This document shows positions 13,250 through 26,100 of a stretch of 64,000 bases of DNA, one piece after another; the first letter of the stretch is position 1; each line of letters starts with the position of its first letter. Source of the DNA: Trichoplax adhaerens (taxonomy: Eukaryota; Placozoa; Uniplacotomia; Trichoplacea; Trichoplacidae); contig NW_002060966.1 in NCBI RefSeq assembly GCF_000150275.1, forward strand, positions 76,415-140,414, given 5' to 3'. A program made the position numbers and the translations under genes. Under the pieces are notes generated by a model. That model searched no databases and was not told where the DNA came from. It was given only the letters and a program-made list of their open reading frames with translations.

Positions 13250-14248
13250 ATGTCAAATTTAAGCGGCAATTATTCTTTCATAAAAATAACTAGTGTTACT
13301 TGTATTCCTGTAGGCGTTATAGGTATATTAACTAATTTCTTTCTCCTTGTCATTCTATCTACCTCTAAATCTTTAAGGGATCCTAGTTATAGGATCATTG
13401 CTAATGTTATTGCCTGTGACTGTATCAGTTCCATTCAGTTTTTTGTAGTTTTTCTTGGACCTCATCTTTTAAGAAATTCAACTTTTAATACTTGCCGAAT
13501 CTATTGTAAATTTTTAATTTATTCTTTGTATTCAACTTATAACGCTTCTGCCTTAAGCTTAACCGCTGTTAGCTTATATCGTTATAGATTGGTTATTAAA
13601 GCTTCCCAGATTAGATTTAGGAAATTTGAGTTACGAAAGATAAATAGATTATTGGCAATAATATGGGCTGCTAGTTTTGTGTTTGCAATACCTATGATAT
13701 TCTTTAGCGAAGGAAACAATATTACGACCGGTAACTGCGACATTGGTTATATTCCAAATTATTCTTATTTAACTTTTATTTACTTTCTTTGCGTAACTAT
13801 GGTCACTTACGTTACACCGCTAATCATCATGGTCTGTAATTATACACGTTTAATTAAGCAATTAAAGAATTACGTTATTCCCGGAGATAATCGAATTTCG
13901 AACATCAATCGGCGTGATGATAATATTATTAGAATGCTGTTGGCTGTTACTAGTGCGTTTATGCTCTTTAATTGTCCGTTATTTATAAGTATCAGCTTCA
14001 TGGCTAGCAGCGCTAAAACCTATTATCTACTTCGACGCGATAGCTTGATATTGTATTACATTTGTTTGCTAGCACTGCCTTTAGCTGTATTTGTAAGTAT
14101 TATTAACCCAATATTATATATTACATTCGATAAAAAAATTTCCAAAGAGGTTAAGCAACGATTTACGTTTGAGCTCGTTGATAGTATGCGCACTCAGTCA
14201 ACACCTGCTAGACCAAAACCAAGGGTAGTATTTATTCAATCGAGCTAG
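13250..14248 (+). CDS. Class A (rhodopsin-type) GPCR, array copy 3, intact
   Basis: Single-exon 332-residue receptor. Seven hydrophobic segments are visible. TM1 has the conserved Asn in GILTN, TM2 the Asp in ACD, TM3 begins near Cys-84/Cys-88 region (TCRIYC), and extracellular loop 2 has a Cys (TGNCD) for the usual disulfide. TM4 has the conserved Trp (IIW), TM5 the Pro (TPLIIM), TM7 NPILY. The DRY motif at the TM3 end is replaced by YRY, and TM6 lacks the CWxP tryptophan (FNCP). The N-terminus carries potential N-glycosylation sites (NLS, NYS). The ligand cannot be inferred. Paralogues at 4695, 8439 and 18448 share length, introns-free structure and orientation, so the array arose by tandem duplication. 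Confidence 0.93.
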   Translation: MSNLSGNYSFIKITSVTCIPVGVIGILTNFFLLVILSTSKSLRDPSYRIIANVIACDCISSIQFFVVFLGPHLLRNSTFNTCRIYCKFLIYSLYSTYNASALSLTAVSLYRYRLVIKASQIRFRKFELRKINRLLAIIWAASFVFAIPMIFFSEGNNITTGNCDIGYIPNYSYLTFIYFLCVTMVTYVTPLIIMVCNYTRLIKQLKNYVIPGDNRISNINRRDDNIIRMLLAVTSAFMLFNCPLFISISFMASSAKTYYLLRRDSLILYYICLLALPLAVFVSIINPILYITFDKKISKEVKQRFTFELVDSMRTQSTPARPKPRVVFIQSS

Positions 14249-17200
14249 TTAGCAGAATTCTCAGCAACACATCAAAGCTCCGTTATCGGTCCGTGCTAAA
14301 TAAAGAATATAGGAATCCCTAACAAACAAGAAATTCATTTTAACGCATAGACTACCTAACAAGATTTATAGTATTATAAAGACAAAGCAAAAAATACTAC
14401 AACGATTTCTAATGTCGCATATTGGAAAGCTTCATCAAATAATAACTAATTGATTAAAAGATTATTTGTTGCTGCAATCGCTAATAAAAGTAAATATATA
14501 TTGGAATAGCATCGAAAATTGTAATGGCCAAACCATAATCGGAATACAATTAATAAGTTATGATCACATATAGTCACTCCTAAACTAGCCTACAAACTGC
14601 TAAAGATAAACAACAAAAATGATTATAATTTGACTGGCCCAAGCAATTTTGAAGTTTCTTTAGCTATATTATTGATAATTCTGTTTCTCTATTAATTAAC
14701 TCTTATCAGGATCTATTTTATTCCATCAAAATGCTGAAAATTGCTTCATAATGATTGTTAGCATTCGATTACCATACTTTTATTTGCAAACCAAAACACT
14801 TAAAGAAAGTAGAATAAACTTCGCTTGTATACTATTGGGTACACCGTAGACTACAAACTAAACCATCTAAGCTTGACTATGTTTACCAGTTTATTACTAT
14901 ATCAGAAATTGATATATTTACTGTATCTATGAACCTAGTGCCATAGGTTTATATGATAACCATTTTACTTATTAAAACAGTATGCATGGCAAACAACGCG
15001 CGACTTTGCTTTCAAAAATCGTTATTACTATTATGACCGTTTTGAAATTTTATTGCATATGAAATTAGAATTATAATTGTTCTTTTAATTATTTCAGCAT
15101 TTTTAATTATATAAATATTAAAATTATACCATTAACTTCTAAAAATGAAATCTTTTGATCATCCGTTTATGCCGTAGGCTCCATTATTGTAGGTTTTAGA
15201 TTAATACACAATAATACTATAAAAATTGCTTATTTGACTGCTCTTACTGACTTTGCTACGTCTTAATTTCACTTCTTAAGTTGTACTAAATTGACATAAT
15301 TTGTGCTTCTCTGAAATTATTGGTCGCTGAAATCGATTGATCGCTCTCTATTCTTTCAAAGTAGCTCAAACAATAGGCAGAAAATAAAATTATAGGAAAT
15401 TCATATACCGGATAATATCTCGATCTCTGCTAGTGTACATTAACGCCAAGTGCATTATTTTTCGTTATAAAACTCTTCACAATTACCAATATTAAGAATT
15501 TTAGGGTAGCACATCATAGTTTCACTATGTGAAACAGTTCAGTGGGTTCCTGAATTGTTCCTAATTTCATGTCGTAGCTGTCAAGGTGGATTTAATGTAA
15601 GTTAAAAATAGAGCATAAGACTGTGGCAATGTATCAAATTGACAGTAACCATGCTATCATTCATACCTATAACTCGCAAACTTAAGCTTCTGATAAATTT
15701 TACAGTATCAAAAGGAATAGATAAGTCAGCTGTTGCTAAAAGAAAGAAATATAGATAATAGAAAGAGGGATAAAAATGGGATTCTTTGCATTGAAAAACG
15801 CAATGATTTAGTTCAGATAGGTACTTACAGAAAGGCTACGATATTATTATTATAATTCATTTTGATAATGAAATTCATAAATATTAGTATTATAGTAGAC
15901 AATCAGGCCGTTGAATCATATAATAACGATAATAATGTAGAAATAAACGATAAAAATTAAATAATCAAGGTATAGTTTATAATAAGGCGCTGTTGAGTAC
16001 TTTAAAAAATTGGATGGTGGGAGGCTTCATTAATTAAAAGTTTATTTTATTTTAAAATAAAAATAATTTGGTATATTCTAAAATATCAAATTGGAGAGGT
16101 TGCTCTAATTAGGCTTTGCTAATTCTTAGTCTCATAAAAACTCATTCCCTGCTCGAAGCATCAATGTTGATAGAGTTAATAGTATCTTAATTAAACTCAA
16201 AGCTGTAAAATGAAGCTAGTTCTACTTTATCAAACAATTTTTCTTGTCGTATCTGGATCAATAAACCTAATAAAATTAGTCAAAATATTAAAACTGCTTT
16301 TGCAGTTCAGTACTCATAGAATGCTGTAGACGAGAAAGCCTTATTCCAATAACTGTGTTTGAAAGACATTAATTAGTTTTACGGGTCAGAATGACAGTAA
16401 ATATTCTTAAGGAGCTCTTAAATTCCTGAATAAATTTTCTTATGATTAAAATGAAATGAAGCATTATAATGGCTAAAAAGGATCTATTATGTGTCTTTTC
16501 TGATCGAATTGACCGTTAAATCATGGAATTCTGTGTAAGCGAGTCTTAGTTAAATGTTGCTTTCTATGACAACGGTATAGAGATATATACGTTTATGTTT
16601 TCTCAATAATACTATTATCAACTTGCAAAGTATCTAGAATTTTATAAGTTGTTACTGATAAATACAGAACCAAAAAATCCTTGTGCTATCAAATATTTAA
16701 ATTTATGACGGAAACCTTTTCAGTAACAGTTTTTAATTCTGAAATTAAAATTTAAGATGGTAAATAAAATGGCTTCCAATCTCAGAGTAAAGTAATGCTA
16801 ACAATGAATGATAGGAACGAACCTATGTTAAACATATTGTAGAAGAAGTTAAATAATCAATAATAAACATGCTATTAGTAGCACAACTAAAAAGCGCCAA
16901 TGTTTTGTTGATAGATATATATTTGGGCAGAATATACGATATGGTATGTTACAAACGGTACATTGTTTGCCAAGGAGGTTTTTGTTTTCTCACCTTACCA
17001 ATCGATTTGATATCACAAGAACGATCTGAATAATACCAAACCAGTAAAATCTCATATAAAACCAACATTTATCTGTTGATAAATAGACGATAACAGATTA
17101 TCTGCATCGGAACGTATTTCTACAATCAATTGTGAAAGTTTGATTTGTAGCAAGAATGCTCTTTACCTTTAATGGCGACAAACTTGATTTCAGGTGATGT

Positions 17201-18447
17201 CGTACCTGATCACCTAATATTTAATGTATTGAATGGGTAAATTTAGCCTTTGATTATATATAAACTGTCGACAATGTTTACGTTTAAGAAAATAAATTGG
17301 AAATCAATAGACTAGACATCAGTAAGGCAAATGAAACTATAAAAAACTTCCATTTCCATCCTTCGTAAAGGAAAGCATGTGTTCTGTTGACATCTTTAAA
17401 AAGCTCAATAATGACATCCTTAGAAATTAAATTCGCTAGACTCTATAAGATGTATGATTTATTATTCTTTTTAACAATAGTAGCTTAGATTCTACTTTAG
17501 AGCACTTCCTAATTAGCAGTATAAATTTTGAAGTAAATTTGGAAGAGCAACCTTTTTGGTCAATCGTAATTCAAAATTAATGAATAGATCATAATCTTGT
17601 GCTGGCCTGCTTACTCTTCGGCATGATTGCAGCTTGTGAAAATTACCAATGTTGGACATAGCGAAAGATTTTTAAATTTTTCTTTAAAGTTATTTTAATC
17701 AAAGGTTTTTGATTGCTAATACCGATATCGATATTACGTTTCCTTAAATCTTAAGCTAGAAATTTATCCAGTTAAACATTCTATTTAACAGCTATGTAAT
17801 AAGAATTAATACTAAGCCCATTCCACTCACGTTTCTTTAGGAATTTCGATATATCCAAGTCGTGTTTACTTGAAAACCGCTAATAGCAAGCTGTGTCAGC
17901 TCTTAACTTAAAAGCTCACACTATTATTCCTACTTATTTACGCGTATTTCATAAACTATGGTTATCATAAAATGTATTAGGAAATAGAGTCTTAATCGTA
18001 AGTTCAGTTATTGCCATTGTTATTTAAATAATTCCAACATCGTTACAATTGTATTTTAATCTATTTGAAAGCTGTTCGGATCCAAGAAAATAGAACTTGG
18101 AAAAAATAGTGCGAGAAAATACTAATCGTCATTGATTAGTTTCATCGTAATTATAAACCCTGTAAGTATGTTTCTTGTAAGGATAGATTTATCGTTTTGA
18201 TCAGGATTTCCTCAATCACAGGTAACTGATGTAAAATTTTAGCATTTGCCGTTTATATATACCTGAATTTAGTTCATTAAGTCTTAAATCATATATAAAC
18301 TATTAAAAGTTCATGTTAGGGCAATCTCATCAATTGTGAAAAGAAAATCTTCTAGAACACAACAACTTTCTGGTTAAAGAAATTAATCAATCAAATAAAT
18401 GAGGTTTTATATACTCATATAAAATTGTAAACTTGTGATTAATAAAT
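14249..18447. other. Intergenic, no gene recognised
   Basis: 4.2 kb between two intact receptors with no supportable coding sequence. An A/T-only palindromic stretch (TTTATTTTATTTTAAAATAAAA-like) lies near 16043-16075. No remnants of another receptor copy were recognised. Confidence 0.5.
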
Positions 18448-19446
18448 ATGGCAAATTCAAGTGGTAATGTTACTTTCCAAAATACAGCTTCCGTCACTTG
18501 TTTACCTATAGGTTTTATGGGCATTATAACTAATTTTTTTCTCTTTATTATCCTGTTGACCAAAAAGTCTTTAAGGGATCATAGTTATAGAATTGTAGCT
18601 AGCGTTATCGCCAGCGACTTTTTCAGTTCTATTCAATTTGTATTTGTTTTTCTTGGTCCCTATTTTTTGGAATATTCGACATTTAACACAAGCCAGATTT
18701 ATTGTAAATTTTTAATTTATTCCATGTATTCAACTTATAATGCTTCCGTCTTAAGCTTGACTGCTGTTAGTTTTTATCGATATAAATTGGTTTTTAAAGC
18801 TTCACAAATTCGATTTAAAGAGATAGAACTCCGTAAGATTAATAAATTACTGGCGATAATATGGGCTATTAGCTTTCTGTTTGCTATACCTATGATATTT
18901 TTTGTAAGGAGTAATTTTACCGTTACCAGCAACTGCGATATCAATTATATTCAAGGATATCCTCGCTTAACTTTTACTTACTTTCTTTGTACAGCTATAG
19001 TTATGTACGTTTTACCGTTAACTACTATGGTTTTCAATTATGTACGGTTAATTAGAAAGTTGAATGAGTATATATTGCCGTGGAATAACCGAATAGATAA
19101 TGCTATTCGACGACGGGATCATGTTATAAGAATTTTGTTGGCTGTTACAAGTGCATTTATGCTCTTTAATTTTCCATTATTTATTTGCATTAATTTTATG
19201 GTCAGCAATGTTCAAACCTATTATATGCTTCGATTGAATAATTTTACTTTATATTTTATTTCTTTATTAACACTACCTATAACTGCATCTGTAAGTTTAA
19301 TCAATCCAATAATCTTTATTACACTCGATAAGAACATTTCCAAGGCAGTTAAGCAGAGGCTAACTATTGATCTCTGCGGTATGATCCATTCCAATTTTAC
19401 TTCATCTGGAAGAAATCTAAATGCAGTATTTATTCTCTCCAGCTAG
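18448..19446 (+). CDS. Class A (rhodopsin-type) GPCR, array copy 4, intact
   Basis: Single-exon, 332 residues, the same length as the copy at 13250 and collinear with it along the whole protein. Landmarks: GIITN in TM1, SD in TM2 (ASDFFSS), IYCKF at the start of TM3, YRY at the DRY position, IIW in TM4, NCD in loop 2, a Pro in TM5 (LPLTTM), FNFP in TM6 and NPIIF in TM7 (NPxxY with Phe for Tyr). N-terminal NSS and NVT are possible glycosylation sites. The TM7 substitution and loss of the TM6 Trp could alter activation. The receptor's ligand and G protein are not predictable from sequence. Confidence 0.92.
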   Translation: MANSSGNVTFQNTASVTCLPIGFMGIITNFFLFIILLTKKSLRDHSYRIVASVIASDFFSSIQFVFVFLGPYFLEYSTFNTSQIYCKFLIYSMYSTYNASVLSLTAVSFYRYKLVFKASQIRFKEIELRKINKLLAIIWAISFLFAIPMIFFVRSNFTVTSNCDINYIQGYPRLTFTYFLCTAIVMYVLPLTTMVFNYVRLIRKLNEYILPWNNRIDNAIRRRDHVIRILLAVTSAFMLFNFPLFICINFMVSNVQTYYMLRLNNFTLYFISLLTLPITASVSLINPIIFITLDKNISKAVKQRLTIDLCGMIHSNFTSSGRNLNAVFILSS

Positions 19447-20663
19447 ATACTGTATTAGATTGCATAACGATACGAATGGCACTAGGTATTACTGCTTCAT
19501 TCTTGCTAATATTTAAGAATTTTAGGATATGGTAATTTCCTGAAACTAATGTGAATTAATTCACAACTACGGTATTGATTTACTGATCTTGTCTCTACTC
19601 TATTAAATTCTCGAATGTAAAGCAACAATTGCGTCCTTGATCTGTTTAATATATTATTAAGCTATCGTATTATTGGTAAGAATAATATACTTAAATTTAA
19701 TATAATTAATTTACACAATTTATTATTTTCGTGGAGCATTAATTAATATTGCTGTCGCAATAACGCTTACCCATTTTCAAATCTACGAATTAGTTATTAA
19801 AATACGATCGGAGATATTGTAAAATTGTACAGTGAATAGTTACCAGCTATGGAAATTTACAAACAACTCCTGGGTTAAGCTATAGTATACAGAAACGTAT
19901 ATTTTTCTGCATATCATTGGGTATTTCATAATGGTTTAGATACGTGTATTAGATCCTGAAGCTTCAATTTTTATTTTATCCTCTACAGGCCAGCTTAAAT
20001 CTCTAAGTAAAGCATGTAATTAAATTACTAAGCTTTTGTAAGACAGTGGTTAGTTTTAGCTATTGAAAACAAGAACATATTCAATCATATAGCTTTGGAA
20101 AGTTCACTTTCGAGATTTCTGAAAGATTGCAGATCGAAATAGATATTCATTAGGGTGCTCAAGTCAACCATGTAATGAAAATTTAGAGTCGTTCATATCG
20201 CTCCTACTCAACAATGATTATCTATTAGGCCTGCATACGTTAGGAGACAGTATCACATGATGCATTTGGAGTGTGTATTAATTATTCTAATTTTTATGGT
20301 AGTATTTACATTATTCAGGTAGATAATTGCAATTAAGATTGTTTAATTAACCTCCATTAGGCAAACTTTGTTAGAAAGCATATGGTTAAAACAATCAATT
20401 TTGTTATTTATTATCAGAAGTACAGCAAAATCTGTGTAAGCATTTATACTTTTGGAAAGTGTATCATGGTCACAAATTATTATCTTTAATACTGCAATAT
20501 GGTGGCAAATCATATGACCAGCCGATATTTCATTGAGTTCAGCAGTTTTCCCTCAACTTCAGCAAATACCTTTAATTGGTGAATTGACGTTACCATAAAG
20601 CTGAATTTTATTTCACATTTGGTTTGTATTTGCAAGCAGTTTTCACTCGCACGTTTTAAAGAC
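19447..20663. other. Intergenic, no gene recognised
   Basis: No supportable coding sequence. The open frame of the next receptor extends upstream from its first ATG (20664) to a TTG at 20619, but the extra residues look like read-through of 5' sequence. Confidence 0.5.
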
Positions 20664-21661
20664 ATGGCACCATTATTTCTTTTAACTAAACGGTATATTT
20701 TTCAGGTTATTGTTTACACTATTGCTGTTGTTATTGGAATTTTAGGTAATTCCTTGGTTATATTAGTAATTACTAGATATAAGAAATTACAGTCGCCTAT
20801 CAATCTTTTAATTACAGTCTCAGCTGCTTCAGGCTTAATTTTATCAGTCCTACATATTCCATTACTCGTATCAGGTTTACTATATCCCAGCACTAACTCC
20901 TTATCAGGTCAAAGTGTTGAATTTTGTCAGGTTCTGGTCACTTTTTATCTGACTTGCCTAATGTATACACCTCTGACATTGCTTATTGTATGTATATATC
21001 GATTGGCTGATATCTACTTTCATTTTAAGCTGCATCGCATGATAACCAAGAAAAGCGCGACTATTTTGTTTCTAGCAAGTTGGATGATATTCTTATCTTT
21101 CTCAATAATCCATTTTCATACTGTAATAACTGAGTCAATTAATCAAAATGGAAGTTGCATATTAATTTATCCTCTGCCACTATTTGATATTGACACTGAA
21201 GACTCTAACAGAAAGCTAGTGCATCATATTATGATAGCTATCTTTGCTCAGAGAATTAATGGTTTAATACTGGCAATAGTTTCAGTTTTACTGCTGGTTA
21301 TTATTATGTATGGTGTTATAATTGAGCAAGTTTTGATTAATAGATTATCGAAAGACGAATCGAATAACTATCGGATAGAAAACGAAAGGAATGGAATGAA
21401 GCGAAGTCGACAGATATTGCGATTACTTTATACCTGCACTATTATGCTTACGATATTAGTGATTCCACTAAATTGCCTGCTTATGATGATTATGATTGGC
21501 TATATCAATTTACAAAGTTCTACCTCCATTCTGTTCTGAAATGGCTATCTCTGCTAATTTATATCGCGGTGGTCTATAATCCCATTTTATACGGCTATTT
21601 CAACTCTGGCATCAGATATAGAGCAGCTGAGGTCTTTCATGTTCGCGTCAATCTTTCTTAA
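20664..21661 (+). pseudogene. Class A GPCR of a different subfamily, frameshifted before TM7
   Basis: I start at ATG 20664 (MAPLFLL). TM1 has the classic GILGNSLVI, TM2 lacks the usual Asp, TM3 starts at Cys (VEFCQV) and ends YRLAD in place of DRY, loop 2 has a Cys (NGSCIL), TM6 is LLYTCTIML...IP. The frame closes at TGA 21537. From about 21515 the next frame continues with KWLSLLIYIAVVYNPILYGY (TM7 with NPxxY) and a short helix 8, ending at TAA 21661. One base is missing near 21513-21520, in a CAAAG run where an A undercall would explain it. So this is a recent pseudogene or an assembly error in an otherwise intact receptor. It shares little with the array at 4.7-19.4 kb. Confidence 0.83.
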
Positions 21662-23187
21662 TATATGAACATTGAGGAACTTATAACATCATTACGTGCA
21701 AATATAATTGTGAAATAGATAGGATTTTAAACTTTTCTAGTGTAGATTTCTTAGACTGGAAATATATCTTAGACCTATGAAATACCATACTGACGAAATT
21801 CTTTTATTAACTGGAAACTGTAGCCAACAAGAAATTTTTATCTTTCAAATATGAAAATTGAAATTAGAGTTCTATTAAGTAGGAATATAGTTTGATTTAA
21901 TATAGTTTGCATGAATTTTATAATAGTCAAACATCAATATGGTTTTATTATTTGGTTACCATAATGGTTATCGATTTGCTTTACAAAAGAGTGAAGTATT
22001 CTGGCAATAGACCTTCTGATGCACTTAAGATAACATTTATAATATTAAAAATATCGTTTGCTATTTGAGGACTATGCCTGAACTGCCATTATTATGGGTT
22101 CAAATAAAAAGTATTTGTATCATACAATGTAAAATCCATCTATTATCAAATAAATTATAGCTATTTAATCTAAAGTCTCTCGTCATCTTTTCCACTGTTA
22201 TGAAAGTGGATATGCTTCGCACAAACTAAAATCTGTTTCGTATTACAACTAGTATATTACTAGGGTCCTAAATTGAATCACCTTTATTAGAATTCCGACG
22301 TATGACAAAATTTTAGTAAATTTAAAGATTTCTTTTTATGATACGTACTAGCAAGCTTAGTTTCATAATTTATACATAACTGTAAATATTACTTATGTAC
22401 CAGAATAATGTTAGGCTGCATTACATCCTATGAGAAACGTTATTTATTCAAATGTCAGTTAGCCTGCATTATGAGTCAGCTATTCTCAATCATTTCATTG
22501 ATATCATCTTGAATACGGATTTAAAAATCATTGATCTTGCTATTTAAAATTTATGTAGTGTATAAAATGTTAGAACCATAAGAAGATTTCTACGATTAAA
22601 TTTTATTATTGCATTGACCCAATTTATATAAAATACAGCTAGATATGATTGTAGATTTCATGATTTACGGTGTACATGTTGTAAGCTTTTAAGGAAAAAC
22701 AGGTACTAATTCGATATTAAGATTATAGTTTGTGGACAAATCGTCTCATATTTCTCCTATAACTAATATATCACCAGGTATTGTGATGCCGTAATTGTAA
22801 GAACTTCCAGCTATCAGATAACTGCAATATTATTATATTCTACTTAAGACATTATTTGTCCATACATGTACACGTCCGAAGCTTGAAAATTCGAAATACT
22901 TTAGATCATGCGTATACGATGACTTTATGTTACTATGGTGACAGACGGCTTCCTAACAAAGTCTTTTGTATTGTTACATTATTATTCGTTATACTTTAGT
23001 TAAGATGATATCGTTTAGCAACTCGTTTAGAATTCTTTTAGAGTTTTATCTTTAAAAATATTTCGATCGCATCGAAGTAGCGTTTACAAACTTAATTATT
23101 TCCCACTAAATATAAATCTTTTGAAATTAAGTTCGTTTAGAATAATTCGTTGCAACACTTTATTGATTAAATAGAAGACAAGCAGTT
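21662..23187. other. Intergenic, upstream region of the FAM47-like gene
   Basis: No gene recognised. The last 300 bases are the likely promoter and 5'UTR of the FAM47-like gene and include a sequence matching the RFX X-box consensus at 22929-22942 (separate entry). Confidence 0.5.
22929..22942. promoter_or_regulatory. Candidate RFX X-box upstream of the FAM47-like gene
   Basis: GTTACTATGGTGAC fits the degenerate X-box consensus RTHNYYWTRRNRAC at all 14 positions, about 245 bp before the FAM47-like ATG. X-boxes bind RFX factors and are common in promoters of ciliary genes. A match this loose is expected a few times by chance in 64 kb, so position is the only added support. Confidence 0.35.
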
Positions 23188-26100
23188 ATGGCTGAACGTA
23201 AATATGATATGTTACTATTCAAGAATGATCCAGATAAGAAAAAATTACAGCAAACATGGTAAGAATTTAATAGATGGATTATTATTGGTAAACGAATGTC
23301 ACAGTTTTAAGATTTATAGTATATACAGTAAAATTATGTAGGTAATATACAATCAAATAATAGTCAATAATAGTATGCTAGTGATTTTACTGGCTTACCT
23401 AATAGCTAAATTTGTATAAGTAAATGTAGTTGTTGTAAAAATATTAAACAAAAATTTGTAATTAATTAAAACTCAGCATAGAATTACTATCATACCAGTA
23501 GAGTATCTTAATCGATATCATACATACCTACAATACTACAATCTTATGCTTAACTTACATCCAAATCAAAGACCGTACCTTAAAATATGTTGACGCAGAT
23601 TATTTTATATAAATAATCCAGGTACAAGGAAAGATTGAGAACAAAGTATATTACCGATATTAAAAAAGAACGTTCAGTAGTCTTAAATGCAAAGTCTTGG
23701 ACATTTGTTAAGCATGGTGTAGACGATTTCAGAACAGGAATGCCTTCAGTTGAAAGTACTGAATGCGTAACCAAGGTAAAACTCTAAAAATCTCGAAGTA
23801 AAGATTAGCAGTTAATCGTACAGATCTTATAATTCACCTTTTAGCCCTTTGCTCCCTGAAACTTTTGCAAGCATAAAATCATGGCCTCTCGATGCTAAAT
23901 CAATATCGATAATAATTCTTGTAGGGTATTAAGGGAGTTTACTCTCCTAACATATATAAAAGCGGAGAAGAAGAGAAACCCCAACCCAAGAAATCTTACC
24001 GTAAAAAATTAAATAAAATAGATGTTGCCTATTCCAGGTAAAACTCCTAAAAATATGCCAAGCAAATATGAGATTTTTTCCTTAGCCTTAACGCATTTGT
24101 GCTACTTGATAACTTTTGCAAAGCTGCCGTAACATGATTGTTTTAAGAAAACCTTTCTAGAAATGAGCTTATATTAGTTTATCTATGTCGTTGTACATAT
24201 TATTAATGAATAAGTGGATAGTTTTATATTACAGTATTATGTAAGTGCTGATAACTAATGTTGTCCTAACTATACAATAAATTGACTGAATTTTCTATAA
24301 AGTTCGAGTTAAGCTTTGTGTAGGAAAGACTAGGTATGTTACCGTTCTTCCTAACGATAAGAGACTGTCAGTATTTAGTGCCATAACATAGTCAGATATC
24401 GGAGAGTACAAACCTAATATTAGCCTTGTGGTATTTAGTTCTCTATGATAATGTTTTTGCGTTATAAATTTAGAATTGTAACCTTCTCTTATAAAGTATT
24501 TATTACAACGAGTTAGATCGTTGCCCGGGCATAAACATAGAAAAGATTTTGTCGATGATTACGAATATGACCTTACGCAACATCCATTAGCATTATATCC
24601 TCACTTGGAAGAATGCATGCCGCCTGATGTAAGTTAATAGCCTGAAAATATATAAATGTAAGATCGTTGCTATATTATTCCATTACTAGATCGTTTGATT
24701 AATCTACGCATTTATACAGGTTTTCGAAGACGTTGTCGACGTATTAGATCCTGAACTTAATATAGAAGCAGAGGCTGAAGATGTAATGAATCAATTTATA
24801 ACTTTAACGTTTGTTTAATCTCATTTTTGTAAAATTTTGTAAATCAACGCTAGCTAACCATTGACACTGATCTCGTAGGAGTATGATGACAGTGACTCTA
24901 ATTATTTGAGCCCATCCGAAAGCAAAATAGAAATCGGAGATAAAAATATTGAAACCCTTCAGGTATTAATAATTTCGTTGGTCGTTCTTATATAATAATT
25001 TAAGAAGCTTTCATCAACTAGTTCAAGCGATGAAAGACTATGATATTAGTTACCTTAATAAAGATTTATTTATTGCATTTTAGATTCCTGTCATCACTAA
25101 AGAGCAATCCTCAAATCAGAATGATGCTATATTAGACGATAGAGATAAACTAGAAGACAACAAGACTGTTAAACGCCAAACATATCGATGGATTAGCAAA
25201 AAAGAGGACGTCAATGTCACTGAAGATGATAATAATAATCGAACTACCTTAATTGATTTACCCGAAGAAGGACAGGTTACACTTTAATTCTTCATGTGGG
25301 ATAAAATATTTTTAGTAATGCTTTAAGCTGAAAATAGAGTAGACCAATAATTCATCAAGTATTTAACTATATTACTTAAATTCTAGGAAGCCAAAATTAA
25401 ACATGTTACTCGTGATTTTTGCGGTTGGGTGTCATCACTGGTTAGTAATAGAAAATAATGTAAACTAATGATAATTTCTAATACCGTACATGTATATCAG
25501 AACTAAAGGAATAGCCTGCAATGTTTTCGATTTTAACTATTAGGGAGGTGAAAGCAATAATATCGAAGAAGCAACTATATTCAGTTTATTTGCGAGTGGT
25601 TACGAAACGAAGGTTACTACAAGTTGCAGTCTTTATAGAAGAAATTTAAATATAAAATCGTAAAGAAATTCCTATTAATTATAATGTTATTTTAATTGCT
25701 GTTAGCCTGCACTTTCAGTTCCAATCCATGTGGTTGAGTTAACTAATGTCCCACCTGAATTAAGATCGTCAGCTAATGTAGCAAATATAACCAATGAAAC
25801 TAGAGGAGCTTTAATTCGCACACCTCCTAAGGTAAAATATTATCCGTGATACAGTATCTAAATTACCATTAAAATGTTAATTCTCAACCTCTGATTCACG
25901 AGTCGAAATGATCAATAACGTATATACTCTTTCGATTATCCTATGAAGCGAACAAAATCAAATTCTGCTAATAAATACTTTGGTGCCTGGTATTTACCGA
26001 CTAAATTATGGAAATCTAGAAGGAAAGGAGAGGTATTAGAACTAAATATGAGCATTCACATAGACTTTAAAATAAATACAGAATCAGGTTTATTGATGTC

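Noticed and set aside
20619-20663. TTG-initiated extension of the 20.7-kb GPCR
   Set aside because: Non-ATG start; the natural first ATG at 20664 precedes TM1 directly.
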